DNA of 64,000 nucleotides, from NCBI GenBank assembly GCA_050633325.1, contig JBOEGH010000007.1, positions 77,590 to 141,589 on the forward strand, written 5' to 3'. Source of the DNA: UBA1672 sp050633325. Its GTDB lineage: Bacteria > Pseudomonadota > Alphaproteobacteria > Micavibrionales > Micavibrionaceae. A model generated the notes under the pieces. That model was not told the DNA's origin. It saw only the letters and a program-made list of their open reading frames with translations, and did not search any database. A program made the position numbers and the translations under genes. Shown piece after piece: positions 27,095 to 37,048 of this stretch (its first letter is position 1; each line of letters opens with the position of its first letter).

Positions 27095-30000
27095 ATGAAG
27101 AACTCAAGTAAAAGCTATTCAAAAGGTTATATTGGAGACATATCAGAAGATATGAGCTTCGATGAGTTCGTGCGTATATTAAAGCAAGCGTCCGTAGGTA
27201 AGGATATTAAAGTAGAGATAATTGATGGTGAGAATATACATATATCAGGATCAGAAATATCACTAGCAGAAGTTCAAAACAGGATAGATACGCTTGCTAC
27301 TGGGTCACCCAATTCGGAACCAACAGAAAACAGTAATGTAAATAAAGATAGTGCAGAAAACACACTGGAACATGTAACACAGTCTATTATTGATAATATT
27401 GAACCAAAACAAACATATTCCGAAAAGCAAAATATAATAAAGTCTAGTAACAATAACGACTTAAACACGTCAAGCGACAGTAACGAAAGCCCTGATGTTA
27501 TACTTGATGCAATAGGCTTGTCCGAAAAACCAGAATTGAACGTGATGTCTCTATCTGATAGTGACGAGATATCATCATTAGGTGTTATAATTAAAAATGC
27601 TGAACATGAAGAGGTTTCTCCTGCTGTTACACATATCGTTCCAGAAGACGTTGTAATTATTGATAAAACACCAAAAGAAGACGCATTAAAGCCCACTAAT
27701 AAAAACCCTATTACCGTGGATGATCAACTATCATTAAACCAAAATGGTACTAGTACGAACATTCATGCCGCCATCATATCAAACGATACGGATGACGAAG
27801 TTCTGGACGTTTCATCAATAAATGATGCAGGAACCAATGGTAACGTTACGTTCAACGACATTACAGATTCAATTATATACAATACAGGTAATGCATTTGA
27901 TTATTTAGCAGCGGGTGAGACAACAACAGATACTTTTTCTTATACAGTATCTGATGGAATAGGAGGGACAAATACAGCCGACGTAACTGTAACAATAACA
28001 GGTATAAATGATGGTCCAACAGCACAAGATGATTCACTATCCACTAACGAAGACACCAATATATCAGGTAACCTGTTCGTAGATAATGGTAATGGTTTAG
28101 ATGTTGATATAGATATTATTGACAGCTTCACAATCACACATATTAACGGCAGCAACGTAAATGTTGGCGCAGCAGTTACAGGCGATAATGGTGGTACATT
28201 CACTATACAATCTGATGGTACAGTTAACTTTAATGTTGGTGATGACTTTCAGTATTTAGACACAGGGGCTACTCTTGATACGACAATCAACTATACAATC
28301 ACGGATAACCAGGGTGCATCAAGTACGGCCAGTGTAACTGTTACAGTTGTTGGTGTTAACGATGTGCCAGTTGCGGAAAATGATGGTGTTTACAATGAAA
28401 CAGATGAGGGTGGTGCTTCACTAACAGTAACAGAGGCAGACCTTCTGGCAAATGACACAGATCCCGAAAACGACACAATAGAAATAACAAACATCTCCAT
28501 AAATCCGGGGGAAGGTAGTATTACAGATAATGGTGACGGTACATGGACATATACTCCACCTGTAGACAGCTTATCTTTCAACGGTATGGCTACTCTTACA
28601 TACACAATACAAGATGATAGTGGGTTAACCGACACTGCTACGTTCCAAATTCGTGTCTTTAACGTGCTCAGCGCCACTAATGGTGATGACACCATTACAC
28701 ATGAAAGCAGCATAACCCCACACAAAATATTAGGTTTGGACGGTAATGATACAATTACCGGATCACATCAAAGAGACATTATAATTGGCGGCAATGGTGA
28801 TGATATATTAATTGGCAACGGTGGTGATGATGACTTTATATTTGCAGGGGTTTCAACAGGAACAGATACCGTAAGCGGTGGCAGTGGGACAAACAGAATA
28901 TTAGGGTCAGATATCGATGATATATTCTCACTTTCTTCATTTTCGAACATTTCTGAAATAGATATGGGAAGTGGTAATGATACTCTTTTAGGTACGGCTG
29001 GTGATGATGCATTTAACTTCTCTAGTGTTGTTATTACAGACCTTGAAGTAATTAACGGCAACGGTGGAAATGATACTATAGTCGGAACATCAGGCGGTAA
29101 TAGCATTGATTTATCAAATGTTACGTCCTTGATTGGATTTGCCTATATTAATGGTGGTGCAGGTAACGATACTATTCATGGATCACAAGATGATAACTTA
29201 TTCATAATAGAAACAGGATCTGACAAACTATATGGTGAGGACGGTGACGATACTTTCCAATTAAGCGCAATACAAAGTGGTAAAAAATCCATTAATGGCG
29301 ATGCTGGTCATGATCAAATTTTAGGAACTGCCGGAGATGATATATTACGCCTTAATGCGCTTAGCGGTGTTGAGCATATAGACCTAGGGGCAGGCACTAA
29401 CACCATTATTATAGATAGTGGTGATAATGTAGATTTTTCATCATATGCCACAGGTGACTTCTTGAATGTAGATGTTATTACCGATGATATATCATCAGAA
29501 ACTATAACGGGATCACAAGGTAATGATGTATTTAATATAACAGCAGATAGCGCAAACGACGTATTTAACGGTCATGATGGCGATGACATCTTTAATGTTT
29601 CAGATACACAAAACGGTAAGGATCGCATTGATGGCGGAGATGGACATGATCAAATTATCGGTTCATCAGGCGATGACACATTACGCGTAGTATCCATAAC
29701 TAATATTGAGCACATAGACTTTGGTGCAGGAACTAACACCATTATTGTAGATTATGGCGATAGTGTTGACTTCTCATCATATGCTGCAGGTGATTTCCTT
29801 AACGTTGACATACTTACCGATGATGTATCCTCAGAAACCATAGTAGGGTCGCAAGGAAATGATGTGTTTAATGTCACAGCAGATAGTGGCAACGACACAT
29901 TTAACGGTCATGATGGCGATGATATATTCAACGTTTCAGGCTTTAATAATGGCGATGACCGTTTTGATGGTGGAGATGGGTATGACCAAATCATTGGAAC

Positions 30001-31231
30001 TGCCGGCAAAGATACAATTCGTTTCGTGTATATCAGAAATATTGAGCATATAGACCTGGGAGCCGGTCAAGATACCCTTATTGTAGATTACAATGACAGT
30101 GCAGATTTCTCTTCATATACCGCAGGTGACTTTGTAGGTGTGGATATTATAACAGACGATGTAGCAGCAGAAACCATTACAGGGTCGCAAGGCAATGATG
30201 TGTTTAATATTAAAGCAGACAGCGGGAATGATGTGTTTAATGGTCATGATGGTGATGACATATTTAACGTTTCAGGAGTACAAAACGGTGATGACCGTAT
30301 TGATGGCGGGAATGGACATGACCAGATACTCGGATCATCAGGCGATGACACATTACGAGTAGTATCTATATCTAATATCGAACACATAGACCTTGGAGCA
30401 GGCGATAATACTATTATAGTAGATTACGGCGATACACTTGACTTATCAGGGTTTGCAAGTGGTTCAGTTTTAAACCTGACCTTAACCGATGATGTATCCG
30501 CAGAAACCATAATAGGGTCACAAGGTAATGATGTCTTCAATATTAGAGCAGACAGCGGCAATGACGTGTTTAATGGTCATGACGGCGATGACATCTTTAA
30601 CGTTTCAGGAGTACAAAACGGTGACGATCATATTGATGGTGGAAATGGATATGACAAGATACTTGGTTCATCAGGTGATGACGCATTGCGCATAAACCAA
30701 CTGTTAAATGTAGAATATATAGACTTGGGGGCAGGGGATAATACTATTATAGTTGATTACGGAGATACACTTGACTTATCAAGCTTCGCAAGTGGTTCAG
30801 TATTAAATTTGACCTTAACCGATGATGTGGCAGTAGAAACCATAATAGGGTCACAAGGTGATGATGTCTTCAAAACAAGAGCAGATTCAAACACTGATAT
30901 CCTATATGGGGAAGGTGGTGCGGACACATTTATGTTCGAAGCCAATCAACACAAAGCTGATAACATTGGTGATTTTGATATAACTGAAGGTGATAAAATA
31001 GATATATCAGACATACTTAGTTACGATTCATCATTAGGGCATTTAATAAATGACTTTGTACAACTAGTTGCAGATTCTGACGGTGACCCTGCCAATGGAA
31101 CAGGCAAAGTTACATTAATGGTTGACGTTGACGGAAGTGAAAATGGATCATCTTTTAAATCATTTGCAATTTTTGATGATCAAGCAGAAACACTTACCGA
31201 TTTAATTAATAACGGTCACCTTCTTGTATAA
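27095..31231 (+). CDS. Giant RTX/VCBS-repeat adhesin, type I secretion substrate
   Basis: 1378-aa acidic surface protein, likely calcium-binding. Residues 1-70 form a compact N-terminal domain of unknown type, 71-210 are a Ser/Asn/Glu-rich linker, and 210-420 hold two VCBS-type repeats ending TVTITGINDGP and TVTVVGVNDVP. Residues 420-525 are a cadherin-like domain. From about 530 come RTX motifs (GLDGNDTITG, GGNGDDILIG), and residues 695-1251 are five near-identical 110-112-residue repeats. The C-terminal 95 residues (GEGGADTFMFE, then DIDEGDKIDIS-like text) match a type I secretion target domain. No signal peptide and no ABC/HlyD/TolC genes are in the window. Confidence 0.9.
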   Translation: MKNSSKSYSKGYIGDISEDMSFDEFVRILKQASVGKDIKVEIIDGENIHISGSEISLAEVQNRIDTLATGSPNSEPTENSNVNKDSAENTLEHVTQSIIDNIEPKQTYSEKQNIIKSSNNNDLNTSSDSNESPDVILDAIGLSEKPELNVMSLSDSDEISSLGVIIKNAEHEEVSPAVTHIVPEDVVIIDKTPKEDALKPTNKNPITVDDQLSLNQNGTSTNIHAAIISNDTDDEVLDVSSINDAGTNGNVTFNDITDSIIYNTGNAFDYLAAGETTTDTFSYTVSDGIGGTNTADVTVTITGINDGPTAQDDSLSTNEDTNISGNLFVDNGNGLDVDIDIIDSFTITHINGSNVNVGAAVTGDNGGTFTIQSDGTVNFNVGDDFQYLDTGATLDTTINYTITDNQGASSTASVTVTVVGVNDVPVAENDGVYNETDEGGASLTVTEADLLANDTDPENDTIEITNISINPGEGSITDNGDGTWTYTPPVDSLSFNGMATLTYTIQDDSGLTDTATFQIRVFNVLSATNGDDTITHESSITPHKILGLDGNDTITGSHQRDIIIGGNGDDILIGNGGDDDFIFAGVSTGTDTVSGGSGTNRILGSDIDDIFSLSSFSNISEIDMGSGNDTLLGTAGDDAFNFSSVVITDLEVINGNGGNDTIVGTSGGNSIDLSNVTSLIGFAYINGGAGNDTIHGSQDDNLFIIETGSDKLYGEDGDDTFQLSAIQSGKKSINGDAGHDQILGTAGDDILRLNALSGVEHIDLGAGTNTIIIDSGDNVDFSSYATGDFLNVDVITDDISSETITGSQGNDVFNITADSANDVFNGHDGDDIFNVSDTQNGKDRIDGGDGHDQIIGSSGDDTLRVVSITNIEHIDFGAGTNTIIVDYGDSVDFSSYAAGDFLNVDILTDDVSSETIVGSQGNDVFNVTADSGNDTFNGHDGDDIFNVSGFNNGDDRFDGGDGYDQIIGTAGKDTIRFVYIRNIEHIDLGAGQDTLIVDYNDSADFSSYTAGDFVGVDIITDDVAAETITGSQGNDVFNIKADSGNDVFNGHDGDDIFNVSGVQNGDDRIDGGNGHDQILGSSGDDTLRVVSISNIEHIDLGAGDNTIIVDYGDTLDLSGFASGSVLNLTLTDDVSAETIIGSQGNDVFNIRADSGNDVFNGHDGDDIFNVSGVQNGDDHIDGGNGYDKILGSSGDDALRINQLLNVEYIDLGAGDNTIIVDYGDTLDLSSFASGSVLNLTLTDDVAVETIIGSQGDDVFKTRADSNTDILYGEGGADTFMFEANQHKADNIGDFDITEGDKIDISDILSYDSSLGHLINDFVQLVADSDGDPANGTGKVTLMVDVDGSENGSSFKSFAIFDDQAETLTDLINNGHLLV
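29180..30847 (+). repeat. Five tandem 330-336-bp coding repeats in the adhesin gene
   Basis: Units begin with GG[AG]TC[AG]CAAG at 29180, 29510, 29846, 30182 and 30515, and a sixth, truncated, begins at 30848. The spacings are 330, 336, 336, 333 and 333 bp, all multiples of three, so copy number can change without breaking the frame. Units 2-5 are visibly more alike than the first. Confidence 0.88.
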
Positions 31232-31340
31232 TAAACATTCATGAATACACATTAACCACATACTATCGTATATTTACCTTTATTAAAATATATACAGTAA
31301 GTTACATACATATACTTTTAAACATCAGGGGTGTTAGCAC

Positions 31341-31778
31341 ATGATTGGCAAGCTAGTTTCAAAAAAATCTTTGATTGCTGAAAACGAACGATTAAATAAA
31401 GAAATTATTGAAATAGAGCAAAATAACAAGTCTATTATGGATAGCTCACCAATATGCACAAAAATAATTGATCTTAATTATAACTTACAGTTCATGAGCG
31501 AAAGCGGAGTAAAGGCGTTAGACATTGACGATATAGAAGAGTATTACGGCAGACCGTATCCTCTTGAATTTTACTCTAACTCCTTCAAAAATGATATGAA
31601 ATTAAGCATAAAAAAATGTCACGAAACTCATGAAACAGTAGTACATGAAGCCGATATCATTGATTTAAATGGAAATACATTATGGTTTCATTCAACCATA
31701 GTTCCTGTAGATAATGAAGAAGGTGAAATAGACCACTTTTTGGTATTTTCCATTGATATAACAAGGTTTAAGAAGTAA
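31341..31778 (+). CDS. Stand-alone PAS-domain protein
   Basis: 145 aa: an N-terminal helix with coiled-coil character (about residues 8-30) followed by one PAS domain (about 32-143) with IMDSSPICTKIIDLN at its start and a C-terminal FLVFSIDITRFKK, the usual last beta strand. No kinase, cyclase or DNA-binding domain follows, so it must signal by protein contact. It lies 110 bp after the adhesin gene on the same strand; a shared role in adhesion is only a guess. Confidence 0.78.
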   Translation: MIGKLVSKKSLIAENERLNKEIIEIEQNNKSIMDSSPICTKIIDLNYNLQFMSESGVKALDIDDIEEYYGRPYPLEFYSNSFKNDMKLSIKKCHETHETVVHEADIIDLNGNTLWFHSTIVPVDNEEGEIDHFLVFSIDITRFKK

Positions 31779-31911
31779 TCAGCCCTCATATAACACAAAT
31801 ATAATTTTCTTCTAATTCATAGAAAGATCCACATATTGCCTTTGAAGTCATTTTGCTATACATAATCGCCATAAGCATGATTACTACAAGACAAGAAAGA
31901 TAATAAAGGCT

Positions 31912-33216
31912 ATGGCGGATAAAAATAATTACAAAAAGACGAAAATTGGTGATCATGAATTGCGTCCTGAATCCCTTATGATGTCATATGGATATGATCC
32001 TACATTATCTGAGGGCTCTGTTAAGCCCCCAGTATTTCTAACATCAACGTTTGCCTATTCCACACCTGAGGAAGGGGAGGAGTTCTTTCACATTATGGCA
32101 GGGCGCAAAGAAGCACCTGACGGCGATAATGGCGGCCTAATCTATAGCCGCTTTAATCACCCGAATGCTGAAATAATTGAAGATAGGCTCGCACTTTTAG
32201 AAGGATCTGAGAGTGCCGCAGTGCTTTCCAGTGGTATGGGCGCAATAAGCGCAGTTCTATTCGGATTTTTACGCCCCGGTGATGTTATTTTACACAGTGC
32301 GCCCCTTTATGGTGGCACAGAAACACTGATACGTGGTGCACTTGCACAGTTTGGCATTAAATCAGTTAGTTTTACAGATGGCCTACATGAAGATTCAATG
32401 CGTGAAGCAGCAAAAAAAGCTCAATCACTTGGCCGTCTTGCGATGATATTCTGCGAAACACCTGCAAACCCTACTAATGCTCTGGTTGATTTTGAATTGA
32501 TAAATAAAGTCGCAGATTCAGTAGAGAAAGAAACTGGATTACGTCCGATTTCTGTATGTGACAACACATTAATGGGACCAATATGCCAGCAAGCATGCCC
32601 ACATGGAATTGATTTGGCTGTATATTCACTTACTAAATATATTGGCGGACATAGTGACCTAGTTGCCGGCGCAGTTTGCGGACGAAAAGCTTTACTTAAA
32701 ACTGTACGTTCTATGCGTGGTGCAATGGGTCTTAATCTTGATCCACACACAAGCTGGATGATATCAAGATCGCTTGAAACACTTGCTATTCGTATGAGCC
32801 GCGCAAGTGATAGCAGCATTAAAATTGCGCAATGGCTGTCCGATAACCCGTACCATGCAGTAGAAGTTTATCATCCTGAATTTATCAAAAATGAAACATA
32901 CCAAGAGGTTTATAAGCGCCAATGTAACGGCAGCGGATCTACATTTTCTTTTGTAATGAACGAATCAAAAGAAACAATATTTAAACTAATCAACGCATTG
33001 TCTTTATTCAAATCTGCAGTAAGCCTAGGTGGTACGGAATCTCTTGTTTGTCATCCATCATCGACAACACATTCAGGTGTGGCAAAAGAAATACGCGAAG
33101 CAACAGGAGTTAAAGACGGCCTTATTCGTTTATCAATTGGCCTAGAACACCATGAAGATTTAATTGCTGATCTAGAAAATGCATTCCGCACAGTATTTGT
33201 TGAAGAAGCTAAATAA
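31912..33216 (+). CDS. PLP-dependent transsulfuration enzyme (cystathionine gamma-synthase/methionine gamma-lyase family)
   Basis: 434-aa fold-type I enzyme of sulfur amino-acid metabolism. The PLP lysine is K242 in SLTKYIGGHSD, and the cofactor region SSGMGAISAVLFG and YSRFNHPN is typical. The N-terminus HELRPESLMMSYGYDP is characteristic of an alphaproteobacterial subgroup usually named cystathionine gamma-synthase family or methionine gamma-lyase; the reaction cannot be settled from motifs. No SAM riboswitch is evident in the 133 bp upstream. A TTG or GTG alternative start is not needed. Confidence 0.88.
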   Translation: MADKNNYKKTKIGDHELRPESLMMSYGYDPTLSEGSVKPPVFLTSTFAYSTPEEGEEFFHIMAGRKEAPDGDNGGLIYSRFNHPNAEIIEDRLALLEGSESAAVLSSGMGAISAVLFGFLRPGDVILHSAPLYGGTETLIRGALAQFGIKSVSFTDGLHEDSMREAAKKAQSLGRLAMIFCETPANPTNALVDFELINKVADSVEKETGLRPISVCDNTLMGPICQQACPHGIDLAVYSLTKYIGGHSDLVAGAVCGRKALLKTVRSMRGAMGLNLDPHTSWMISRSLETLAIRMSRASDSSIKIAQWLSDNPYHAVEVYHPEFIKNETYQEVYKRQCNGSGSTFSFVMNESKETIFKLINALSLFKSAVSLGGTESLVCHPSSTTHSGVAKEIREATGVKDGLIRLSIGLEHHEDLIADLENAFRTVFVEEAK

Positions 33217-33404
33217 GTAAGTTTAACAGTTTTTAACCTAATCATTTAATAAGCCCGGTAATAGGGAATAAATTGACGAAATTACACTTCATTTTGGATT
33301 CCACCCTGGATAATACAAATGTGTGATAATGTATATTATGGAAAATGAGATGCTTGTTTAACCAAATATGTGGAAACACTTACGCTTCAGTTATATAACC
33401 AACA

Positions 33405-35069
33405 TCAAATTAGTATCAAGATCGCACCTGCGAACGTCAAAATAACATTTGCGAAAGTATAGCTGCCTGCGTAACCAAGTGCAGGAACTTGGCTTTTTGC
33501 CGCTTCTGTTACAAGGTTTAGCGATGGCGTACTAGTCATTGCGCCGGTAATTGCACCGAGCAACAAAGCAGCATTCATTTTCATAACGTAATGGCCAAAT
33601 ATAAATGCAATAAACACAGGTATAACAGTGATAGAAACACCACATAACACCATTAGTGGGCCTACAGATGTTAGTGCTTCAATAACTTTTCCACCTGCAT
33701 TCAGGCCGATTGAAGACATAAACAATACAATACCCAAATCCATCATAATATTGCGAGCAGCCCTAGGAAATGCACCAAATGTAGGATGAACAGAACGGAA
33801 GAATCCGATAAGAATACCTACTATCAAAAGGCCTCCTGCGCTGCCTAAACCAACTGAAATCTGACCAAATTTTAGTACTATTGTACCTAAAAGCAAACCA
33901 AGAGCAGCACCAAGACATAATGTTAATAAATCGGTTTTTTCAACATCAGCTTCTATGCTGCCAAGCTTTTCACTAACACTTGTTATTCGATCTTCCTCAC
34001 CGATAACCTCTAGCTTGTCACCTTTACAAAGAATGGTATTCTTATCAATTGGTAATTCGATACCTGACCGTATAAGACCTATTGGAAAACACCCGTACTT
34101 CGCAGGCAACATCAATTCTTGCACCTTATTTCCAACGAATTCAGCACCAGTCACCACGATCTCTTTTGTACGTATTCTAAAGTTTAATAATTCCTGGTCA
34201 AAGACCTCAGGAATCATCTTACTTTTCGCCAAGTTATGTTGGGCTATCGATGCAATAACTGACACAACGTCATTTTCTTCAATTACAACGTTACGAGTTA
34301 TTTCAATAAGTTCCCCATCACGACGAATTCCCAGAACGGTAAAATACTGGTTTGTGGCCTCTTGGATTTGACGAATTGTTTTTCCTACCATTTTGCCACT
34401 CTCGATTTGATAGGTCCGCACCATTGGCAAATTATCTTCATTGATGGTCTTAACACTAGCGATCGCCGGGGCAATTTTCTTTGCTTCTTCAACAAGGTTA
34501 ACCCTAAAAATTGTAGGGATGTACTTAATAATAAACATTAAGCCGCCAATACCAAACAGATAGGTGAGCGAATAAGCAACACTGATATTTTGAATAACCT
34601 CCTCCGCAGTAATCCCCTCTGGCAGAGATTTAAGTCCACTGGTTACGGCGTCTTGTGCCCCTACTAAGGTTGGTGTACTTGTTAAAGCGCCCGCAAGCAT
34701 TCCTGCGGCAATTCCCGTATCCATACTAAATACAAATGCAAAGGACCAGCATAAAGAAACACCAATTACTGCAACTATTAGCGACAAAACTAAATAACGT
34801 GCGCCATCAGCAGCAAATGCGGTAAAAAAGCTTGGCCCGGCCTGTAAACCTACACAAAATATGAAAATAGTAAAACCAAACGTTGCCATGTCAGGATTGC
34901 TAGTAAACCCCCATGAGCCTAAACATAACCCTGCTATTAACACTCCTGTTACATTACCTAACTCAAAGCCAAGTATGTTAATTTTCCCAAGTAAGTAGCC
35001 CAAACTGATTACTGAAAAAATAATAAGAACCTGATCACCTTTTAAAAGGTCGTATAAATCTATTTCCAT
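33405..35069 (-). CDS. AspT/YidE-type transporter with TrkA-C domains
   Basis: 554-aa inner-membrane antiporter-like protein. Two blocks of about five or six helices (residues 10-180 and 375-553) flank a cytosolic region with two TrkA_C (RCK_C) domains (about 205-285 and 290-370). The paired motif GALTSTPTL (about 128) and GAMTSTPSL (about 517) is the internal duplication typical of the AAEx family. Relatives exchange aspartate for alanine, but most YidE/YbjL-like members have no known substrate. The gene stands alone on the minus strand. Confidence 0.87.
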   Translation of the reverse strand: MEIDLYDLLKGDQVLIIFSVISLGYLLGKINILGFELGNVTGVLIAGLCLGSWGFTSNPDMATFGFTIFIFCVGLQAGPSFFTAFAADGARYLVLSLIVAVIGVSLCWSFAFVFSMDTGIAAGMLAGALTSTPTLVGAQDAVTSGLKSLPEGITAEEVIQNISVAYSLTYLFGIGGLMFIIKYIPTIFRVNLVEEAKKIAPAIASVKTINEDNLPMVRTYQIESGKMVGKTIRQIQEATNQYFTVLGIRRDGELIEITRNVVIEENDVVSVIASIAQHNLAKSKMIPEVFDQELLNFRIRTKEIVVTGAEFVGNKVQELMLPAKYGCFPIGLIRSGIELPIDKNTILCKGDKLEVIGEEDRITSVSEKLGSIEADVEKTDLLTLCLGAALGLLLGTIVLKFGQISVGLGSAGGLLIVGILIGFFRSVHPTFGAFPRAARNIMMDLGIVLFMSSIGLNAGGKVIEALTSVGPLMVLCGVSITVIPVFIAFIFGHYVMKMNAALLLGAITGAMTSTPSLNLVTEAAKSQVPALGYAGSYTFANVILTFAGAILILI

Positions 35070-35243
35070 TGGATTTGCTCTGTTTAATATTATACATAAA
35101 TACTCACAACATATTACGTGACGTATACTCCTTTTTTAGAAAACTACAAGCAAAATCAGAAATTTAAGGTGTGCAATTAACACAGATGAAACATGCACCA
35201 ATTTCAGATCAGCGAATAATAATATGAAACTTACTATATATGA

Positions 35244-36002
35244 TTATCTAATTAGTTTAGGAACAAGGGGTGCTAAGGTCATTGTTAAGTTATGCTTAGG
35301 CTCTTCACCTGAAGAATCAACACGTAACATCATGTTTTTATCAATCAACTGATAACCGCTTATAATTTTTTGAGTCTTATCACTTCTCAAATCCTTTGAT
35401 GGTGCGGCAACAATAACGTTATCAGAGAACTCAAGGTCAAAATGGTCTGCCCAATGTTGAGCATCATCACGAGAGCCTGCATTTCCATCAGGACCATAAA
35501 CGATAATCTTTAATTCTAAAACATTATCATTAGGCAGGGTAAATGCCCCGTTAGTTGCCTTAACTAAAACCTGATTAAAGGTTTTTACCTGAGAATTAAC
35601 ATCCTGAGTTTTAGATCCGTAATAAGAACCCTTCTTCGCAGATCCGGACTGAGCTTGAGATTTAGGGGATGCTATATCAATATATTCTAAAACTATAACC
35701 CTGCCCTGCAAGCTAGATAAGTTGAATTTCTTACCTTTCTGATCATAAAATTCAATATCTGGGTAAATTTTATTCATTTTCGGAGGCCAAACTTTAGGTA
35801 AGTTTTGGTTACCTTCTGATTTCTTGGCTAGGATTATCCGCATTTTTTTCTGTTCTTCTAATATATGGGCAATTTCTGCTGCAGGCTTTTTATTTGCCTC
35901 AATCGCAAGATATGAAAAGAACATAAGAGCAACCAGACAGCTTATTAGAAAACGTGTCATAATCGATATCGCTTTATCAATTCCTGCTCTTGTTACATTC
36001 AT
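35244..36002 (-). CDS. Membrane-anchored thioredoxin-fold-like protein without CXXC
   Basis: 252 aa. One N-terminal helix (about residues 13-30) anchors the protein with a periplasmic domain. The text YPDIEFYDQKGKKFNLSSLQ then GRVIVLEYI resembles the start of TlpA/SCO1-type thioredoxin domains, and later text has a GPDGNAGSRDD loop. No cysteine is present at the expected CXXC site (the position reads IASPKSQ), and the whole protein lacks a redox pair, so it is not an oxidoreductase as seen. Function unknown. It is divergent from the rhodanese gene. Confidence 0.65.
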   Translation of the reverse strand: MNVTRAGIDKAISIMTRFLISCLVALMFFSYLAIEANKKPAAEIAHILEEQKKMRIILAKKSEGNQNLPKVWPPKMNKIYPDIEFYDQKGKKFNLSSLQGRVIVLEYIDIASPKSQAQSGSAKKGSYYGSKTQDVNSQVKTFNQVLVKATNGAFTLPNDNVLELKIIVYGPDGNAGSRDDAQHWADHFDLEFSDNVIVAAPSKDLRSDKTQKIISGYQLIDKNMMLRVDSSGEEPKHNLTMTLAPLVPKLIR

Positions 36003-36051
36003 AAAAAATTATCCTTTTGAATATGCTTCACCTCTATCAAGATAAGCATAA

Positions 36052-36963
36052 ATGACGTATATTCTCAATATGATTGATAAGTTTATACATAATGGGATTA
36101 TTGATACCAAAGATATCAATATAGTTAAAAATTACGCAAAAACCAGCAACAAGCGTATAGTTTATTTAGACGCCACGTTTGTCCTTCCAACCTCGTCTGA
36201 AAATATTAAACAAAACTTTTTAACAAATCGTATAGAAAATTCTATATTTTTTGATACTAAACATATATCGGATCACAATTCACACTTGCCTAATATGATT
36301 CCAAATGTTGACTACTTTAGTAGCGCCCTGTCCGATATGGGTATTAATAATAGCGATATAATAGTCATCTACGGACAGCATAGTATCACCATGGGGCCTG
36401 CGCGAGCATGGTGGATGCTAAAAGGGTTTGGACATAAAGAGGTTATGGTACTTAATGGTAGTTTATCTACATGGATAAAAGACGGCCTGACTACTGAGAA
36501 TGACGAACCGAAGAAGCCTGAACGTACAGAGTATGTAGCAAAAGAATTTAATAGTTCCATGATTGCCAATATTAGTTCAGTAAATAACGTATCTACAAAA
36601 AACTTATTCCCTATCATTGATGCCCGGCCAGAAAAAAGATTTCTTGGTACTTTGGAAGAACCAAGAAAAGGTATGCGTAGCGGACATATACCGAACAGTA
36701 TTAACATACCTTGTAGCTCACTTATTACTGAAGATGGCCTATTAAAGACAAAAGCAGAATTAAAAAAACTATTTAAATCCAAAGGCCTTGATGTAGAAAA
36801 ATCCAGCTTCAATAATATTATAACTACTTGTGGCAGTGGAATTACGGCCTGCTCCCTATCATTAGCATTATATAACATCAGCTATGATGGTGAAGTCATG
36901 GTTTATGACGGATCGTGGAGTGAATGGGGACAAGATACATCACCTACCCTAGTGGTAAGATAA
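36052..36963 (+). CDS. Two-domain rhodanese, 3-mercaptopyruvate sulfurtransferase-like
   Basis: 303-aa sulfurtransferase. The N-terminal inactive rhodanese domain (about 35-150) is followed by the catalytic one (about 175-300), with active-site loop CGSGITA at 260-266 (nucleophile C260). The CGSG[VI]TA loop points to 3-mercaptopyruvate as donor, while CRKGVT is typical of thiosulfate enzymes. The ATG at 36052 overlaps no gene; an ATG at 36070 (MIDKFI) is an alternative. No Tat or Sec signal is seen, so cytosolic. Confidence 0.86.
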   Translation: MTYILNMIDKFIHNGIIDTKDINIVKNYAKTSNKRIVYLDATFVLPTSSENIKQNFLTNRIENSIFFDTKHISDHNSHLPNMIPNVDYFSSALSDMGINNSDIIVIYGQHSITMGPARAWWMLKGFGHKEVMVLNGSLSTWIKDGLTTENDEPKKPERTEYVAKEFNSSMIANISSVNNVSTKNLFPIIDARPEKRFLGTLEEPRKGMRSGHIPNSINIPCSSLITEDGLLKTKAELKKLFKSKGLDVEKSSFNNIITTCGSGITACSLSLALYNISYDGEVMVYDGSWSEWGQDTSPTLVVR

Positions 36964-37048
36964 AACATTTTAAATCTTGAAAGCTTGTCGTTTTTATTGA
37001 AAACGCTATAACTACTACACAGTTATAAAATATGTAGAAAATCATAAT

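Noticed and set aside
31779..31911. SAM riboswitch upstream of the PLP transsulfuration gene
   Set aside because: No SAM-I or SAM-II core pattern or convincing pseudoknot could be found in these 133 bp.
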